A DNA stretch of 39,706 nucleotides from WRCA01 sp050943575 (GCA_050943575.1 JBMNPL010000008.1:1-39706); one strand, 5' to 3'. Shown: positions 8,124 to 18,395, counted from the first letter of the stretch. The notes: generated by a model from the sequence alone, not told the origin. Translations and numbers: made by a program.

Positions 8124-8489
8124 ATGGCAGATATTCAGAAAATTGTTGAAGAATTGTCAAAATTAAGTGTTTTAGAAGCAGTTGAATTATCAAAAGCTTT
8201 AGAAGAAGCTTGGGGTGTTTCGGCAGCGGCAGCAGTTGCAGTTGCGGCTGGACCAGCAGCAGCGGCGGCTGAAGAAAAAACAGAATTTGATGTTATCTTG
8301 ACAGAAGTAGGTGGCAACAAATTGGGAGTTATTAAAGCCGTTAAAGATGCAACCGGATTAGGATTAGGCGATGCAAAAACATTTGTCGAATCTGCACCCA
8401 AAGCCGTGAAAGAAGGTTTGTCTAAAGACGAAGCTGAAAAATTAAAAGCAACATTGGAAGCCGCGGGCGCCAAAGTAGAGCTGAAATAA
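8124..8489 (+). CDS. rplL: 50S ribosomal protein L7/L12
   Basis: The 121-aa protein has an N-terminal dimerisation helix (about 1-33), an Ala-rich hinge (about 34-55) and a C-terminal domain with 'EFDVILTEVGGNKLGVIK' and 'TGLGLGDAKTFVE'. It recruits translation GTPases to the ribosome. ATG 8124 is preceded by AAAGGAAA; upstream in-frame ATGs lie inside rplJ and would disturb the conserved N-terminus. Confidence 0.98.
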   Translation: MADIQKIVEELSKLSVLEAVELSKALEEAWGVSAAAAVAVAAGPAAAAAEEKTEFDVILTEVGGNKLGVIKAVKDATGLGLGDAKTFVESAPKAVKEGLSKDEAEKLKATLEAAGAKVELK

Positions 8490-8502
8490 TTTTAAGCTAT
8501 AA

Positions 8503-8543
8503 AAACAGAGGTTAGAAATTGGAAAAATTTCTGACTTCTGTTT
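8503..8543 (+). promoter_or_regulatory. Long hairpin between rplL and rpoB (attenuator or RNase III-type processing site)
   Basis: Arms 8503-8520 and 8526-8543 pair over 18 positions, with two G-U wobbles, around a GGAAA loop. No T-run follows directly. A second small hairpin GGATTT/AAATCC follows near 8568-8588. In many proteobacteria this gap carries a partial terminator and RNase III site that lowers rpoBC expression relative to rplJL. Confidence 0.55.
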
Positions 8544-8660
8544 CTGTGTTAAATTTTTGATGGTTTCGGATTTGATTGTTTAAATCCAAAATCATTTTTA
8601 TGAATTGAAAATAAAAATATAAGTTTTTATTTTCTAATTCCGCGATAAAGGAGCGAACAT

Positions 8661-11600
8661 ATGGCTGTTATCCAAAAATTCAGAAAATCTTTCGGGAAAG
8701 GTTTTTTAAAAACGCCTTTGCGCGATTTAGTAGAAATTCAATACGATTCTTATAGAGATTTTTTACAAAAAGATGTTGCACCTAGTGCGCGTCGTAATAT
8801 TGGTTTACAAAACGTTTTTAAATCTGTGTTCCCAATTAAAGATTATTCAGGTATTGCTGATCTTGAATTTGTTGAATATACATTGGAAAAACCGCAATAT
8901 AATGTTAAAGAATGTATGTTGCGTAATTCAACTTATAGCACCAAATTAAAATTAAAATTAAAATTAATAATTTGGGATATTGCTGAAAATGGTAAAAAAA
9001 CATTACGTGATATAAAAGATCAAGAAGTATTTATGGGTGAAGTTCCATTAATGACAGAACGCGGAACTTTTGTTTCTAGTGGTGTTGAACGTGTCATCGT
9101 ATCACAAATGCATCGCGCCCAAGGTGTTGTATTTGGTTTGACCAAAGAAGCAAAAGCAACAGATGCGACTAATGCTACATATACTGCACGTATTATTCCG
9201 GAACGTGGTTCTTGGATTGATTTTGAAGAAGCCAGAGGTATTATTTACGTTCGTATTGATCGCAAGCGTAAAATTCCAGCAACTGTTCTTTTACGTGCTC
9301 TACCAACAGCAGAAGATGAAAAAAAGTTTGAAGCAGATCCACGTCGTGCAGTTGTTACAGGCATGACAGATACAGAAATTTTATCAGAATTTTACAAGAA
9401 AATTTCTTTAACTTTAAATGGTAAATTCTGGATAGGAAAAACTTCAGATTTCGCAAATCTGGGTAATTATCGTTTAAATTATGATTTGCTAGACGTAAAA
9501 TCACACAAACCAATTGCTGCAAAAGGCGAACGTATGAACGCGAAAAAATGGGAAAAATTATTCGCGGCTCATAAAGAATTTGCAATAGCAAAAGAAGAAG
9601 TAATTGGTGAATATTTATTTGATGCGGTAAAAAATAATGATGATGATTTATATCCGTCTGCAACTGAAATTACAGAAGAAGTTTTAACAGAAATTGAAAA
9701 ATTAGGTATCAAAAACATATCTATTATTTCTGTAGATAATATGTTTTATTGTGCGCATATTAGAAATACTTTGGCGGCAGATAAAACAACAAATCGTGAA
9801 GAAGCAGTAATTGAAATTTACAATGTTATTCGCCCTGGGGAACGCCCCACCGCAGAAGCAGCGGCGTCATTGTTTGCTCGTCAGGGTTTTGATTCTACTT
9901 ACTATGATTTATCAGCAGTTGGTCGTTTCAAATTGAATAAACGTTTAAAAATTGATTCGGATAAAAAACCTGAAGATGAAAGAGTATTAACAAAACGAGA
10001 TTTTATAGCTACATTAAAAACTCTAGTAAATATTATTGATCATAAAGATGTAATAGATGATATAGATAATTTATCTAATCGTCGCGTTAGAACAGTTGGT
10101 GAATTGTTAGAACAACAATTTCGTATTGGTATGGCCCGTATTGAAAGACTTGTTCGTGAACATTTGGCATCACCAAATATTATAAATCAAAAACCGCAAG
10201 ATATTATTAATGCAAAACCTTTAACTGCTTTGATTTCAGAATTTTTTGGAACATCGCAATTGTCTCAATTTATGGAAGCATATAATCCGTTGGCAGAATT
10301 AGAACATAAAAGACGTATTTCTGCAATGGGACCAGGTGGACTTAATCGTGATCGTGCAGGTATTGATGTTCGTGACGTTCATCAAACTCATTATGGGCGT
10401 TTATGCCCCATCCATACACCCGAAGGGGCAAATATTGGTTTGATTAATCACTTGTCATCTTATGCGCGTGTTAATCCATATGGTTTTATTGAAACTCCAT
10501 ATTACATTGTTAAAAACGGAAAAATAACAGAAGATATTGTTTATTTAACCGCTGATGAAGAATCAGGACATCGTATAGCCCAAGGTAATACACCTACTAA
10601 CTCGGAAGGTAAAATTTCTGAAGAAGTTGTAACAGCGCGCGTTGATGGTGAATTTGTAAAAATTCCACGTGAAGAAATTGATTTGATTGACGTTGCACCT
10701 CGGCAGGTTGTTTCTATTGCACCGGGATTAATACCATTTATTGAAAATGATGACGCGAATCGTGCATTAATGGGGTCAAATATGCAACGTCAAGCAATTC
10801 CTCTTGTGCGTGCTGATGCGCCTATAATTGGAACAGGAATTGAACGTGAAGTTGCGCGTGATTCTAGGACTGGGAAAGTTGCAAAACGTAGCGGTGTTGT
10901 TGAATCTGTTGATGCCAATCGTATAGTGGTAAAATGTATGAATAGCCGTAATGTTATTACAGGTGTTGATATTTATAATTTAGAAAAATTCCAAAAGTCA
11001 AATTCTGAAACAATAATTCATCAAAAACCATTGGTAAAAGTCGGTGATCGTATATCCGCAGGTGATATTATTGCGGATGGGGCCAGTATGAGTTATGGTG
11101 AACTGGCGCTAGGTAAAAATGTACTAGTTGCGTTTGTTCCATGGCGTGGTTATAACTTTGAAGATTCCATAGTTATTTCTGAAAGAATTTCACGTGACGA
11201 TGTATTTACCAGTATTAAAATTGTTGAAAAAGAATTTAAAGCACGAGATACACAATTAGGCCCAGAAAGCTTTACTCGTGATATTCCAAATGTTGGTGAA
11301 GAAGCATTGAAAAATTTGGATGAATCTGGGATTATTTATATTGGTAGTCATGTAAAACAAGGTGATATTTTGGTTGGTCGTGTTTCTCCTAAATCAGAAA
11401 CTTTATTGACCCCAGAAGAATCTTTGTTACGCAGTATTTTTGGTGAAAAAGCATTATCAGTAAAAGATTCTTCTTTGCGAGTTGGTGCAAATGAAGAAGG
11501 TGTTGTAATTGGTGTTAATGTTTTAACACGTCATGGTGTTAAAAAAGATGATCGCACCCAGATGATAGAATTGCAGAAAATAGAGCAAATAAATAAAAAC

Positions 11601-12800
11601 CGTGAAGAAGAAATTGCAATTCTAGAACGTGGTTTTGCAGCACAAATATTTCAAATCGCAGGAAATTTGGTTATAGAAAATGGTACTGGTAGCATAAAAC
11701 CATTTATCGGAAAAAAATTAACAGATGAAGTATTTGACGCTATTCGCCCATCTGATATGAAAAAAATTCAAGTTCGTGATAAAGATGCTATGAAAAAAAT
11801 AGAAGAATTGCGTGATCAGCATGCAGACATTCTGAAAGATTTGAATGAAAAAGCGGATGGCGAAATTGAACGTGCGACTGAAAATAATTATTTAAATGCA
11901 GGAGTTTTAAAAGAAGTCAAAGTTTATATTGCGCATAAGATGAAATTACAACCTGGTGATAAAATGGCTGGTCGCCATGGAAATAAAGGTATTGTATCCA
12001 AGGTTGTTCCGATTGAAGATATGCCATATATGGAAGATGGAACTCCGGTTGATATAATATTAAATCCTTTGGGTGTTCCCAGTCGTATGAACATCGGTCA
12101 AGTTTTGGAAGTTCATTTAGGAATGGCTGGACGTGAATTAGGTAAACAAATCGGTGAAATGCTTGACGAGGTAAAAGCAAAGCGTGCTGTAACGGATGAT
12201 TTACGCACAATGATTGGTAAAATCTATGGTAAAGAAGTTACTCAGCAATTAGAAAAAATGACTGATACTGATGTTCGTGCCCAAGCAGCATTATTAAGCA
12301 GTGGTGTATCAATGGCAACACCAACATTTGATGGTGCTATGCCAGAAGATATTAAGAAAATGCTTAAACTTGCAAAATTACCAGAAAGTGGTCAATTTAC
12401 TTTATATGATGGAATGACTGGTAAGAAATTTGCTCGTCCTGTAACAGTAGGTGTTATGTATATGTTGAAATTGCATCATTTAGTAGATGAAAAAATTCAT
12501 GCACGTTCAACAGGTAGTTATTCATTAGTTACACAACAGCCTTTATCTGGTAAAGCACAAAATGGCGGACAACGTTTAGGTGAAATGGAAGTCTGGGCAT
12601 TAGAAGCACATGGGGCATCTCATTTAATCAGGGAAATGTTAACTGTTAAATCGGATGATATTGTTGGTAGAAACAAAATGTATGAAAGTATTATTAGCGG
12701 TAGTTATGATATACAAACTGGTACACCAGAAGCATTTAATGTTTTAACTCGTGAACTTCGTGGCCTTGGGCTTTCGATGACACCAAAAAAAATTGATTAA
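8661..12800 (+). CDS. rpoB: DNA-directed RNA polymerase subunit beta
   Basis: At 1379 aa, it has normal alphaproteobacterial length. Visible landmarks are the rifampicin region 'SQLSQFMEAYNPLAELEHKR', 'GPGGLNRDRAGIDVRDVH', 'HTPEGANIGLI', and 'GDKMAGRHGNKGIVS' near the active centre. It ends with 'RGLGLSMTPKKID'. AAAGGAG precedes the ATG. In E. coli numbering the rifampicin region shows D516E, Q517A, N518Y and L533M, while Q513, H526, R529 and S531 are kept. rpoC follows after 75 bp. Confidence 0.99.
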   Translation: MAVIQKFRKSFGKGFLKTPLRDLVEIQYDSYRDFLQKDVAPSARRNIGLQNVFKSVFPIKDYSGIADLEFVEYTLEKPQYNVKECMLRNSTYSTKLKLKLKLIIWDIAENGKKTLRDIKDQEVFMGEVPLMTERGTFVSSGVERVIVSQMHRAQGVVFGLTKEAKATDATNATYTARIIPERGSWIDFEEARGIIYVRIDRKRKIPATVLLRALPTAEDEKKFEADPRRAVVTGMTDTEILSEFYKKISLTLNGKFWIGKTSDFANLGNYRLNYDLLDVKSHKPIAAKGERMNAKKWEKLFAAHKEFAIAKEEVIGEYLFDAVKNNDDDLYPSATEITEEVLTEIEKLGIKNISIISVDNMFYCAHIRNTLAADKTTNREEAVIEIYNVIRPGERPTAEAAASLFARQGFDSTYYDLSAVGRFKLNKRLKIDSDKKPEDERVLTKRDFIATLKTLVNIIDHKDVIDDIDNLSNRRVRTVGELLEQQFRIGMARIERLVREHLASPNIINQKPQDIINAKPLTALISEFFGTSQLSQFMEAYNPLAELEHKRRISAMGPGGLNRDRAGIDVRDVHQTHYGRLCPIHTPEGANIGLINHLSSYARVNPYGFIETPYYIVKNGKITEDIVYLTADEESGHRIAQGNTPTNSEGKISEEVVTARVDGEFVKIPREEIDLIDVAPRQVVSIAPGLIPFIENDDANRALMGSNMQRQAIPLVRADAPIIGTGIEREVARDSRTGKVAKRSGVVESVDANRIVVKCMNSRNVITGVDIYNLEKFQKSNSETIIHQKPLVKVGDRISAGDIIADGASMSYGELALGKNVLVAFVPWRGYNFEDSIVISERISRDDVFTSIKIVEKEFKARDTQLGPESFTRDIPNVGEEALKNLDESGIIYIGSHVKQGDILVGRVSPKSETLLTPEESLLRSIFGEKALSVKDSSLRVGANEEGVVIGVNVLTRHGVKKDDRTQMIELQKIEQINKNREEEIAILERGFAAQIFQIAGNLVIENGTGSIKPFIGKKLTDEVFDAIRPSDMKKIQVRDKDAMKKIEELRDQHADILKDLNEKADGEIERATENNYLNAGVLKEVKVYIAHKMKLQPGDKMAGRHGNKGIVSKVVPIEDMPYMEDGTPVDIILNPLGVPSRMNIGQVLEVHLGMAGRELGKQIGEMLDEVKAKRAVTDDLRTMIGKIYGKEVTQQLEKMTDTDVRAQAALLSSGVSMATPTFDGAMPEDIKKMLKLAKLPESGQFTLYDGMTGKKFARPVTVGVMYMLKLHHLVDEKIHARSTGSYSLVTQQPLSGKAQNGGQRLGEMEVWALEAHGASHLIREMLTVKSDDIVGRNKMYESIISGSYDIQTGTPEAFNVLTRELRGLGLSMTPKKID

Positions 12801-12875
12801 TTATCGTTAATACAAAAGATTGGGAAAAAGAAACTGTATTTAATACAAATTCTATATCTCTAATAAGGAGCAAAA

Positions 12876-15800
12876 ATGACAAACATGCTGCAAAAAATCT
12901 TCGGTCAAATTGAAACAAAGGAACAATTTGACGCATTACAAATAAAAATAGCATCACCAGAAGAAATTTTATCATGGTCTCATGGTGAAGTTAAAAAGCC
13001 TGAAACAATAAATTATCATTCGTTAAAGCCAGAATTTGACGGATTATTTTGTCAGCAGATTTTTGGTCCCAGCAAAGATTATGAATGCGCATGTGGTAAA
13101 TATAAACGTGTTAAATTCCGTGGTGTAGTTTGCGAACGTTGTGGTGTTGAAGTTGGTTCATCTAGTGTTCGTCGTGAACGTATGGGGCATATTAAATTAG
13201 CAACTTCGGTTTCGCATTTTTGGTTTATGCGCGAAGGTAAAATTTCAACTTTACTTAATAATATGCCACAGAAAAAGTTAGAACAAGTTATTTATTATGA
13301 TGCATATATAGTAACAGAACCAGGACTTACAAAACTTAAATTATATGATGTAATTTCCGAAGATGCATATCAAGATGCTTTAACTGAATTTGGAGAAGGG
13401 GCATTCCAAGTCGGGATAGGTGCGGATGGTGTTAGAGATATTATTGCAAATCTGGATATGGGTGATGAAAGAACACGATTACGTGCAGAATTATCAGAAA
13501 CAAAATCTGAAACAAAACGCAAAGGGTTAATTAAACATTTAAAACTTGTTGAAGCGTTTATGGAATCAAAAACAGATCCTGCGTGGATGTTGCCAGATAT
13601 TTTACCAGTAATTCCGCCAGATATGCGTCCATTGGTTACATTAGAAGCCGGTCATGTTGCCGCATCTGATTTAAATGATTTATATCGTCGTGTAATTATT
13701 CGTAATAATCGTTTGAAAAAATTAATGGATTTACGTGCACCGGAAATTATTGTTCGTAATGAAAAACGTATGCTCCAAGAAGCAGTTGATGCATTATTTG
13801 ATAATGGACATAAAACTCGTCCGTTGGTTTCTCAAAATCGTCAAAAATTAAAATCTTTATCAGATTCATTATTGGGTAAACAAGGACGTTTCCGCATGAA
13901 TATGTTAGGTAAACGTGTTGATTATTCAGGACGTAGTGTTATTGTATCTGGCCCCAGTTTGAAATTACATCAAGTTGGTTTACCAAAAACAATGGCGCTT
14001 GAATTATTTAAACCATTTGTATTTGCACGTTTGTTGGCAGGCGATCATGCTAATACTTTAAAAACTGCTAGAAAAATGGTTGAAGCAGGTGAATCAGTTG
14101 TATGGGATATTCTAGAAAAAGTTATTTATCAACATCCTGTGTTATTAAACCGTGCACCAACATTACATCGTTTGGGTATGTTGGCATTTGAACCAGTATT
14201 GATAGAAGGTAAAGCAATTCGTTTGCATCCGTTGGTATGTAAAGGATTTAACGCTGACTTTGACGGAGATCAAATGGCGGTTTATGTTCCAATTTCATTA
14301 GAAGCACAATTAGAAGCACGCACTTTAATGCTATCAACAAATAATGTTTTGTTGCCGGCTAATGGTGAACCAGTAATTGTTCCATCTCAAGATATGGTAT
14401 TGGGTGTTTATTATCTATCATTGGTTAACGGGGAGCATACTGAAAAATCTCCACGTTTTGCTTCTATGGATGAAATTTATATGGCACTGGAAGTAAAGTC
14501 AATAACTTTACACACACCAATTATTGCACGTTATCATGCATTTGAAGGTGTACAAACGGTTAAAACAACTGCTGGTCGTATGATTTTGGGTGAATTATTG
14601 CCTAAAAAACCGAATATGCCATTTGATTTAGTAAATCAAGAAATGCCAGTTGGAAAAATTAAAGCATTATTAGCAACAACTTATGAACGTTGTGGCGATA
14701 AAGATATGATTTTATTGGCTGATAGTTTAAAAGATGTTGGTTTTGAACAGGCTGCACGAAGTGGAATTTCTATTGGATTTGATGATATTAAAATTCCAGA
14801 AGAAAAACAGGATATTATCGCAAATGCAAATAAGCAAACTGAAGAAATTGAAGCGCAATATCAAAATGGTTTGATTTCCAGAAAAGAAAAATATAACAAA
14901 ATTGTTGATATGTGGCATGGTGTTACAAATAGATTGGCTGATTTAGCATTTTCAAACTTACGTAAATCCGAAGGCGATAATTGGAATAGTATCGCAATGA
15001 TGCAAGCATCTGGTGCACGTGGATCCAAAGCCCAGATTCAACAATTGGCAGCCATGCGTGGAATGATGATGAAGCCAGATGGTTCTATTATAGAAGTTCC
15101 GATTATTTCAAACTTTAAAGAAGGTTTATCAATGTCGGAGTATTTTAATAGTACTCACGGTGCTCGTAAAGGTTTGTCGGATACTGCATTAAAAACTGCG
15201 ACAGCTGGTTATTTAACACGTAGAATGGTTGTTTTGGCTCAGAATACATTTATTACAGAACATGATTGTGGAACAGATGAATCTATTACAGCAAAATCTG
15301 TATTCGATGGTTCTGTTTTAGCGATATCTCTTGGGGATGTGGTTTTGGGTCGTACAGCTGCCCAAGATGTTATTAATCCAGTTGATGGTGAAATAATCGT
15401 TAAAAAAGGTGATTTAATCACAAAAGCAGATGCTAAAAAAATCAATGATTCAGGGTTAGCCAGTATTGAAATTCGTAGTGTTTTGACATGTAAATCAAAT
15501 GGGTTATGTGCAAAATGTTATGGTATGGATTTATCAAGGGGTGCATTAGTTCATGTTGGTGAAGCAGTTGGTGTTATTGCTGGACAATCAATTGGTGAAC
15601 CTGGAACTCAGTTGACACTACGAACTTTCCACGTTGGTGGAATCGCATCTGGTGATGGTGGTGATAATTTTGTTGAAGCCCCGATGAATGGTATTATTAA
15701 AGTTAGTGGTGCAGATTTGGTTACCAATAGTGCTGGTAAAAATATAATTGTTTCCCGTAATGCAAAAGTTGCGGTTACAGATAAAAAAGGAAATCAATTA

Positions 15801-17006
15801 TTTACAGCTAAATTACCTTATGCATCATGGTTGATATTAAAAGATGGTACCAAAGTTGAAAAGGGCACAAAAATTGCTGAATGGGATTCTTATTCTAATT
15901 TAATTATTGCTGAAAAAGATGGTAAAGTTGCTCTTTCTGACATGATTGAAAATGTTTCATTTACAGAAAACGTTGATCCAATTACAGGTATTACCAGTCG
16001 TAAAATTTTAAATTGGAAAAAACAAACTAAAAAAGCGTTGCAACCGAAAATTTTATTATTAGATGCCAAGGGCGAAATAATATCACTTGGCGGAAAAAAG
16101 CAAGCGGAATATATGTTGCCAATGTATTCAATAATGAATGTATCCGAAGGTCAAGAGGTTAAAGCTGGTGATGTGTTGGCACGTATACCAAAAGAAACCA
16201 AGAAAGCGGCTGATATTACTGGCGGGTTGCCACGAATTAATGAATTATTAGAAGTGCGTCAACCAAAGAATCCGGCGATATTGGCTGAAATAGATGGTGA
16301 AATTGAAATAGAAGATACTGGTAAAAATAAAATTATTGTTCGCATTGTTCCGACAGATGGTGCTGGTACACCAGTGGAATATATGATTCCAAAGGGCGAA
16401 CCAATATTGGTACGTAGCGGTGATATTGTAAAGAAAGCTGATATGTTGGTTAGTGGTGATCCTGTTGCACAAGATATATTGCGTATTTTGGGGCAAAAAG
16501 CGCTGGCTACATTTATGGTTAATCAAATTCAACAGGTTTATCGTCTGCAAGGTGTTATTATTAACAATAAACACATTGAAATTTTAATACGTGAAATGAC
16601 CAGACGTGTAGAAATTTCAGAACCAGGTGATACTCAATTCTTGATGGGACAAGTTGTTGATCGTGTTGATTTTGAAGAAGAAAATGAACGGGTTGCTCGT
16701 GATAATGGTCGTCAGGCTGTTGCCAGTCAAATTTTAGTTGGATTAACTCGTGCTAGTTTGACCAGTCGTTCATTTATCTCTAATGCGGCATTCCAACAAA
16801 CAACCAAGATATTAGTAGATGCGGCTATAAATGGCGCAACTGATAAATTACAAGGCATCAACGAAAATCTTATTGTTGGTCGATTAATTCCTGTTGGTAC
16901 GGGTGCATATGTTCAACGTGTTCGCGAAATCGCCAAAGAAGAAGAGCGTCAAGAAAAATTGGCGAGCGAAAAAGCTGGTGGTGAACAACAGATGTTGAGT
17001 ATATAA
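12876..17006 (+). CDS. rpoC: DNA-directed RNA polymerase subunit beta'
   Basis: At 1376 aa it is close to E. coli length. The N-terminal zinc site 'CACGKYKRVKFRGVVCERCG', the Mg-binding 'NADFDGDQMAVYVP', the trigger-loop region near 'SMSEYFNSTHGARKG', and the second zinc cluster ('DCGTDE', 'CKSNGLCAKCYG') are all present. The start is ATG 12876 with AAGGAG 5 bp upstream. The operon ends just after with a strong terminator. Confidence 0.99.
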   Translation: MTNMLQKIFGQIETKEQFDALQIKIASPEEILSWSHGEVKKPETINYHSLKPEFDGLFCQQIFGPSKDYECACGKYKRVKFRGVVCERCGVEVGSSSVRRERMGHIKLATSVSHFWFMREGKISTLLNNMPQKKLEQVIYYDAYIVTEPGLTKLKLYDVISEDAYQDALTEFGEGAFQVGIGADGVRDIIANLDMGDERTRLRAELSETKSETKRKGLIKHLKLVEAFMESKTDPAWMLPDILPVIPPDMRPLVTLEAGHVAASDLNDLYRRVIIRNNRLKKLMDLRAPEIIVRNEKRMLQEAVDALFDNGHKTRPLVSQNRQKLKSLSDSLLGKQGRFRMNMLGKRVDYSGRSVIVSGPSLKLHQVGLPKTMALELFKPFVFARLLAGDHANTLKTARKMVEAGESVVWDILEKVIYQHPVLLNRAPTLHRLGMLAFEPVLIEGKAIRLHPLVCKGFNADFDGDQMAVYVPISLEAQLEARTLMLSTNNVLLPANGEPVIVPSQDMVLGVYYLSLVNGEHTEKSPRFASMDEIYMALEVKSITLHTPIIARYHAFEGVQTVKTTAGRMILGELLPKKPNMPFDLVNQEMPVGKIKALLATTYERCGDKDMILLADSLKDVGFEQAARSGISIGFDDIKIPEEKQDIIANANKQTEEIEAQYQNGLISRKEKYNKIVDMWHGVTNRLADLAFSNLRKSEGDNWNSIAMMQASGARGSKAQIQQLAAMRGMMMKPDGSIIEVPIISNFKEGLSMSEYFNSTHGARKGLSDTALKTATAGYLTRRMVVLAQNTFITEHDCGTDESITAKSVFDGSVLAISLGDVVLGRTAAQDVINPVDGEIIVKKGDLITKADAKKINDSGLASIEIRSVLTCKSNGLCAKCYGMDLSRGALVHVGEAVGVIAGQSIGEPGTQLTLRTFHVGGIASGDGGDNFVEAPMNGIIKVSGADLVTNSAGKNIIVSRNAKVAVTDKKGNQLFTAKLPYASWLILKDGTKVEKGTKIAEWDSYSNLIIAEKDGKVALSDMIENVSFTENVDPITGITSRKILNWKKQTKKALQPKILLLDAKGEIISLGGKKQAEYMLPMYSIMNVSEGQEVKAGDVLARIPKETKKAADITGGLPRINELLEVRQPKNPAILAEIDGEIEIEDTGKNKIIVRIVPTDGAGTPVEYMIPKGEPILVRSGDIVKKADMLVSGDPVAQDILRILGQKALATFMVNQIQQVYRLQGVIINNKHIEILIREMTRRVEISEPGDTQFLMGQVVDRVDFEEENERVARDNGRQAVASQILVGLTRASLTSRSFISNAAFQQTTKILVDAAINGATDKLQGINENLIVGRLIPVGTGAYVQRVREIAKEEERQEKLASEKAGGEQQMLSI

Positions 17007-17021
17007 TAAAAACATAGAAAT

Positions 17022-17050
17022 AAAAAACGACGCGATGTGCGTCGTTTTTT
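17022..17050 (+). terminator. Rho-independent terminator of the rpoBC operon
   Basis: A 12-bp perfect stem (17022-17033 with 17039-17050) around loop GATGT, ending in TTTTTT, lies 15 bp after the rpoC stop. Confidence 0.9.
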
Positions 17051-17230
17051 ATTATTTTACGAAACGCGAAAAACGTTATACATACCGAGTTATTGCGCTA
17101 TAGCGGGTTTTTGTATATACGATTGTATTCAAAAAACAATTAAAAAATTTCCATTATTAATTATTTTTTATAAATTATTTAAAAATAAACGGCGGATTTT
17201 CGGGATATTTTAATTTTGTTAAAAATATCC

Positions 17231-17260
17231 TTGACGGGCGATTCGTTTTTATTCTATGAT
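17231..17260 (+). promoter_or_regulatory. Sigma70-like promoter of the 109-aa unknown gene
   Basis: TTGACG (17231-17236), an 18-bp spacer and TATGAT (17255-17260) lie 67 bp before the GTG start. The preceding 17051-17230 is AT-rich with no gene seen. Confidence 0.65.
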
Positions 17261-17327
17261 TCGTGTGTAGGCAATAGTATAGGCGATTAAAACCGCTAAA
17301 ACTCGGGAAAAAACAAAGGAGGGCGAT

Positions 17328-17657
17328 GTGCCAAAAAACATCAAAGAGATAATGGTGGCGTTAGATAGCGTTCTTTCAACAACAGTTTGGGTTAATGGTG
17401 ATCGTCAAATTGTTTCATTAGCAGATGAATTACATATTGGTTCGGGAAATGCTCCACGTAGCATTGAAGATTTACCTCGTGCATCTTTGGTGGGTGCGTA
17501 TGTTTCATTACAAATTCGTTTGGATAATTTTGATATTGCTGCAGAAAGTTTAGAAACTGAAGTTTTATCATGCAAAGTAAAAGAAATGGTTTTTTCCGAA
17601 GCTAAAAAAATTCTAGATGCTGCCAAGACAGAAGAACAAGTTGCAAAAGCGGCATAA
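17328..17657 (+). CDS. Conserved-looking protein of unknown function, 109 aa
   Basis: I do not recognise this family. The protein is soluble-looking, acidic to neutral and mostly helical in its second half (about 60-105), with no signal peptide and no cysteine motif beyond one Cys. The start GTG 17328 sits 4 bp after a near-perfect AAAGGAGGG, so it should be well translated. A good promoter precedes it and a shared terminator follows. It is a single-gene unit converging on rplU-rpmA. The strong signals suggest an abundant housekeeping protein, but that is inference. Confidence 0.8.
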   Translation: MPKNIKEIMVALDSVLSTTVWVNGDRQIVSLADELHIGSGNAPRSIEDLPRASLVGAYVSLQIRLDNFDIAAESLETEVLSCKVKEMVFSEAKKILDAAKTEEQVAKAA

Positions 17658-17690
17658 AAAAATTCCGGTATTCCGGAAAGGAAGGGAGGA

Positions 17691-17724
17691 AATCGCGGGG
17701 ATTTTTAATCCCCGTGATTTTTTT
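17691..17724. terminator. Bidirectional terminator between the unknown gene and rpmA
   Basis: Arms 17691-17703 and 17707-17719 form a 13-bp stem (one G-U) with a TTT loop and a run of eight Ts on the plus strand. It overlaps the rpmA stop and serves both converging units. A smaller TTCCGG/CCGGAA hairpin lies at 17672-17687. Confidence 0.8.
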
Positions 17725-17981
17725 TATTCATCAATAATAACTGAAACTGTTCTTTTATTTTGCGCCCCGCGTTTAAATAAAACACGTCCGTCTTTTTTTG
17801 CAAAAATAGTGTGATCTTTACCCATCCCAACATTTACACCGGGATGAAAACTAGTTCCACGTTGTCTAATAATAATATTTCCAGCAATTACTTTTTGCCC
17901 ACCACTTTTTTTAACGCCCAATCTGCGTCCAGCAGAGTCGCGATTATTTCCAGTTGATGCTCCTGCTTTTTTAGTTGCCAT
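17724..17981 (-). CDS. rpmA: 50S ribosomal protein L27
   Basis: The 85-aa protein has the L27 pattern 'MATKKAGASTGNNRDSAGRR' at the N-terminus, then 'GQKVIAGNIIIRQRGT' and 'GVGMGKDHT'-like residues (here NVGMGKDHT). The N-terminal tail reaches the peptidyl-transferase centre. It is second in an rplU-rpmA operon, 53 bp after rplU, with AAGGAG before the start. obgE, often next, is not in this direction. Confidence 0.98.
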   Translation of the reverse strand: MATKKAGASTGNNRDSAGRRLGVKKSGGQKVIAGNIIIRQRGTSFHPGVNVGMGKDHTIFAKKDGRVLFKRGAQNKRTVSVIIDE

Positions 17982-18034
17982 AATTTGCTCCTTTTTGGTC
18001 GCAATATAGTAATAATCTTTGAACTAGATTAAAA

Positions 18035-18337
18035 CTATCCTTTGATTTCTGTTATTTTTAATACTGTAAGATTTTGACGATGACCTTTGGTACGACGATA
18101 GTTATGACGACGTTTTTTCTTGAACACCAAGATTTTATCTGCACGTTCTTGCGCTATGACTTGGGCAGATACTTTTGCACCTGAAACCAAAGGGTTGCCA
18201 ATTTTATCACCGACCATTAAAACTTGATCAAAATCAATTTTGCCATCGGCTTTTAATTTTTCTACTTTAATAATATCACCAGCTTTAACACGATATTGTT
18301 TTCCGCCAGTTTGAAATATTGCGTAAATTTCTGCCAT
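18035..18337 (-). CDS. rplU: 50S ribosomal protein L21
   Basis: The 100-aa length is typical. The protein begins 'MAEIYAIFQTGGKQYRVK' and has the conserved 'VFKKKRRHNYRRTKGHRQ' rRNA-binding stretch (residues 71-88). It starts the rplU-rpmA operon behind its own promoter. Confidence 0.98.
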   Translation of the reverse strand: MAEIYAIFQTGGKQYRVKAGDIIKVEKLKADGKIDFDQVLMVGDKIGNPLVSGAKVSAQVIAQERADKILVFKKKRRHNYRRTKGHRQNLTVLKITEIKG

Positions 18338-18367
18338 ATTTTACCCTTTTGTAAAAAATTTTATGCA

Positions 18368-18395
18368 ATAATAGCGTTTTTATTAAAAAAGTCAA
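18368..18395 (-). promoter_or_regulatory. Promoter of rplU-rpmA
   Basis: On the minus strand TTGACT (18390-18395), a 16-bp spacer and TATTAT (18368-18373) lie about 30 bp before the rplU start. Bases 18396-18620 are AT-rich with no gene or clear element seen. Confidence 0.6.

Noticed and set aside
8135..8473. 112-aa open frame antisense to rplL
   Set aside because: It is a by-product of Ala-rich coding sequence; no ribosome site, and rplL is certain.
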